A stretch of 64,000 bases of DNA from the NCBI RefSeq assembly GCF_000499385.1, contig NW_013651995.1:24557-88556 (forward strand), given 5' to 3'. Positions 61,598 to 64,000 of this stretch are shown piece after piece (within the stretch, counting starts at the first letter, position 1; the number at the start of each line of letters is the position of its first letter). Under the pieces are notes generated by a model. It was given only the letters and a program-made list of their open reading frames with translations. It was not told where the DNA came from and searched no databases. The DNA comes from Eimeria necatrix. Its lineage: Eukaryota; Apicomplexa; Conoidasida; Eucoccidiorida; Eimeriidae. Both the position numbers and the translations under genes were made by a program.

Positions 61598-64000
61598 CTA
61601 TGTTGGTGGGGTGAACGCTATAAGGTTATCTGAGGACTGGCACGTTGATTAATGCAGATAGTGCTCTTTTATTGTCAAGTAGCTGTTATGCCCGATATCT
61701 TGATCGTGTCTACTGCCACACGTGAAGTATTATGCATAATATTCCATAATTTTAACACGCTGGACAGAATGCAAATCAGCGTGGCCTGTCTGTTTTGTCG
61801 CAGTGCCGATGCGTTGGGAATTGATGTAGGCTAGCGTGCTTGAGCGTAGAATGTGAGTGATAAATGCTTTTGCCTTATCCGGTGACAGGCAGATTGCACC
61901 AAGAGAGTTTAATGCAAGTAAAATGCCCTTTTAATTACAGGGGTCGTGATAGAACGCTGTTTGGCGCCTACTGTCGAAGCGGAGAGAACTGACAGAATTG
62001 TGGGAATTCACTCACTCGTTCGAGGTTTCGGTGTACATGCGAAAAACAAAGGAAAAACGACGGAAGAATTTCCAGATTGTGGGTTATACCCGTGGCCTTT
62101 CAACCTTGAGAGCAGAAGGCACTCTAGAATTGAGACGTTGTCTATTTGCATGAGGCGATTTCTTCGGGTGCTAGTGGAACAAAGAAGAAAGCCAATATGT
62201 GAGGACTTTGTAGTGCATAGATCACAGTGTGTCTCCGTACAAGCAAAAAAGCCCCGCCAGGTCAGATGCACTGCTACACCGGTTGAAAGCTAATGCCGGA
62301 TTTGGTGAGGGTTTGTTTTTCCTGATCATTGCAGGCCGTAAGCTTTATATAAGAAGCACAAAGCCCTAATGCAGCAACAAGAAGCATAGCCATCCAATCA
62401 GCGGAGTGCTAACTCGGAGAAAACTTAGGGGAAAAGTGAACTATGTGGTTCTTGGCATTTGTATCGGCACCAACGATATCGGGCTACCGACGGCGATCGG
62501 GGTACAGGCAGTGTGTATGCTTCCAGCAGAGCCACGTATAAGCTGCCTTTTACTGCTTACAATGTAGCTGGTGTCGAGATATGTAAAGTGCCCGTTGAAG
62601 TGGCCAAGCATTTACCCTTTCACAAACTTTTTGAACATTGACAGGGCAATTTTCTCATCGATGATCAGAGTAACTTGCAGTAAATCTTCATTGTCTCCAA
62701 GACTTGCGTAAATTTGTCTTTGCCCAGCTAGTGCGTTTCTGGGACAAAATCCATGGCTTTCAGTAGGCAACCATTACATAAGGGATTATTACAGACTTGA
62801 GGAAACCAGTAATAAAAGGCATTTATATCTTTTTCAAGCTGTGCTCAAGGTTTCTCGTCTGCAAGCAGTGCTTTGATATTTGTCCCCCTCTCGTTGCTGT
62901 TGAAGTGGTTGGAGCATGCTGACAGTTGGTAATTGGTGAAGTGTATGCCTGAAGCAAAGAAATGCAGCATGCTAATGTAGACTCCCCACTGTGCTTAGAA
63001 TGTAAATTCTATCTGGTGTAGAGATTTGCCTAGGTACGTAATTATGAAACGACTTCTATGAGTACTCGAGGACACAGAATGTAAGCCAATCAATGAACAC
63101 TTTGGATGATGAATGTGACTTCACGCCAAGGGTAAGGTAGAGAAAGAATCACTACCAGATGCAGACAAGCGCGCTGAGGAAAGAGTGAAGGCGAAAAATA
63201 AGTTTTACAAAGTGTGCTACGAGCACCAGTACCGCAAATGTGTTTATAGTGGAAACAAGCGTCGGCGTGCCAAACGTAGTAAACTGGGCGGAGAACCGTT
63301 AATTTGATCTTAGGAAGTGTGTTTAGAATCCCAGAAGGAATTATTATATCGGGAGCTCTGCAGGCGGTTTCCTGCTTGGCTGATCGACGTATTTTACCAG
63401 ACTCTAGCGCTGCCAGCATGCTTCCGGCTTGTGATTGGCGCTCACTATGTACCTGCACGCTCTTGAGCATCCCCATCTCTCCATATATTATAGCTGAGCC
63501 TCCTTTCAATGCCTGTTGCTCAACTGTTGATTCTGATTTTGCTGCTGTGTGCTATCTTTGCTATCTCTTCGAAGAGATTCCAAAGATAGAAACATTTGGT
63601 GTCCGATACTGTAGTCGTATGACATACCTTGCAAGAAAAACATATGAGCATCTTGGCTACAACCATTGGCCACATCGTTTTGAAAAGCACACGCGGTTCG
63701 CGATCACGATGAACGACGTGCATTCCATTCATGGGATCAGGCGGTGCGTTTTTCTTGCACACTGAGGTGCTGACTGGGCGAATGTTGCATGTGAACTGCT
63801 ATATGCTACAGACACACCGGTAGGACGTGCCTGGTACTTCCTTGTATCGGCGAGCTTATGCAGGCGACTTTGTGGTCCTCTCTGAAGCAAGTACGTTTGG
63901 CGCTGGTTCCCAGGCCAGCAGTGATGTTTCAGCAGCGTGACAAGGGACAAGCTAACAGAGCGGCGCCGTTCACAACGAGCGCTAGAGTGCCACGTTCTGG
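61598..64000. other. Gene-poor stretch
   Basis: No recognised gene. A plus-strand frame at 61946-62293 follows a good acceptor (TTAATTACAG at 61940) and reads plausibly as protein (RTDRIVGIHSLVRGFGVHAK) but has no partner. Overlapping frames on both strands at 63.1-63.8 kb cannot be ranked. Confidence 0.3.
63552..63589. other. Strong inverted repeat (hairpin)
   Basis: Arms CTATCTTTG (63552-63560) and CAAAGATAG (63581-63589) flank the perfect palindrome TCTCTTCGAAGAGA (63564-63577), with 3-base spacers on both sides. Together they form a nearly continuous stem. Confidence 0.85.

Overview
This window looks like nuclear DNA of an Eimeria species (apicomplexan, Coccidia). The left two thirds is saturated with CAG/CTG-type trinucleotide repeats that are translated in different frames as runs of Gln, Ala, Ser, Leu or Cys. 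The genes are cut by many short GT-AG introns. Low-complexity tracts interrupt otherwise conserved eukaryotic domains. All of this fits the repeat-rich segments known in Eimeria chromosomes. The species cannot be fixed from the sequence alone. No bacterial operon structure, CRISPR array, rRNA or convincing tRNA was seen.

Region 1 (1-43 kb, repeat-rich, genic). In order: a molybdenum-cofactor-sulfurase-like class V aminotransferase gene running off the left edge (-); SLX1 structure-specific nuclease (+); a hypothetical protein (-); FIG4, the PI(3,5)P2 phosphatase (-); a PX-domain sorting nexin (+); a divergent Rab-like GTPase with a long disordered N-terminus (-); a 13-exon coiled-coil, Glu/Ala-rich protein gene (+); a small five-exon SAM methyltransferase (-); a Ser-rich, probably nuclear protein (+); and an SR-protein kinase (-) with Gln-rich exons directly behind it that are probably its C-terminal tail. 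Most exon models were built by hand from domain homology plus GT-AG sites. For every junction given as exact, the splice phases agree. Three gene pairs are divergent (starts at 2.5/3.1, 13.8/15.6 and 28.3/29.1 kb) and may share upstream control regions.

Region 2 (43-64 kb, repeat-poor). CAG repeats almost vanish and convincing genes become scarce. It holds a decayed Ty3/gypsy-type LTR retrotransposon: gag-protease on the minus strand lies head to head with an integrase remnant on the plus strand, and the reverse transcriptase is missing. Beside it are LTR-like direct repeats with conserved hairpins. Further right are a dispersed duplication of about 1.45 kb (54.2-55.7 and 60.15-61.6 kb), small tandem duplications, and two possible secretory or membrane-protein exons (53.5 kb +, 58.2 kb -).

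Working together: FIG4 and the sorting nexin share a divergent locus and both belong to endosomal phosphoinositide biology. The SR kinase lies in the same window as SLX1, whose N-terminus is an expanded Arg-Ser tract of the kind such kinases phosphorylate. That second link is inference.
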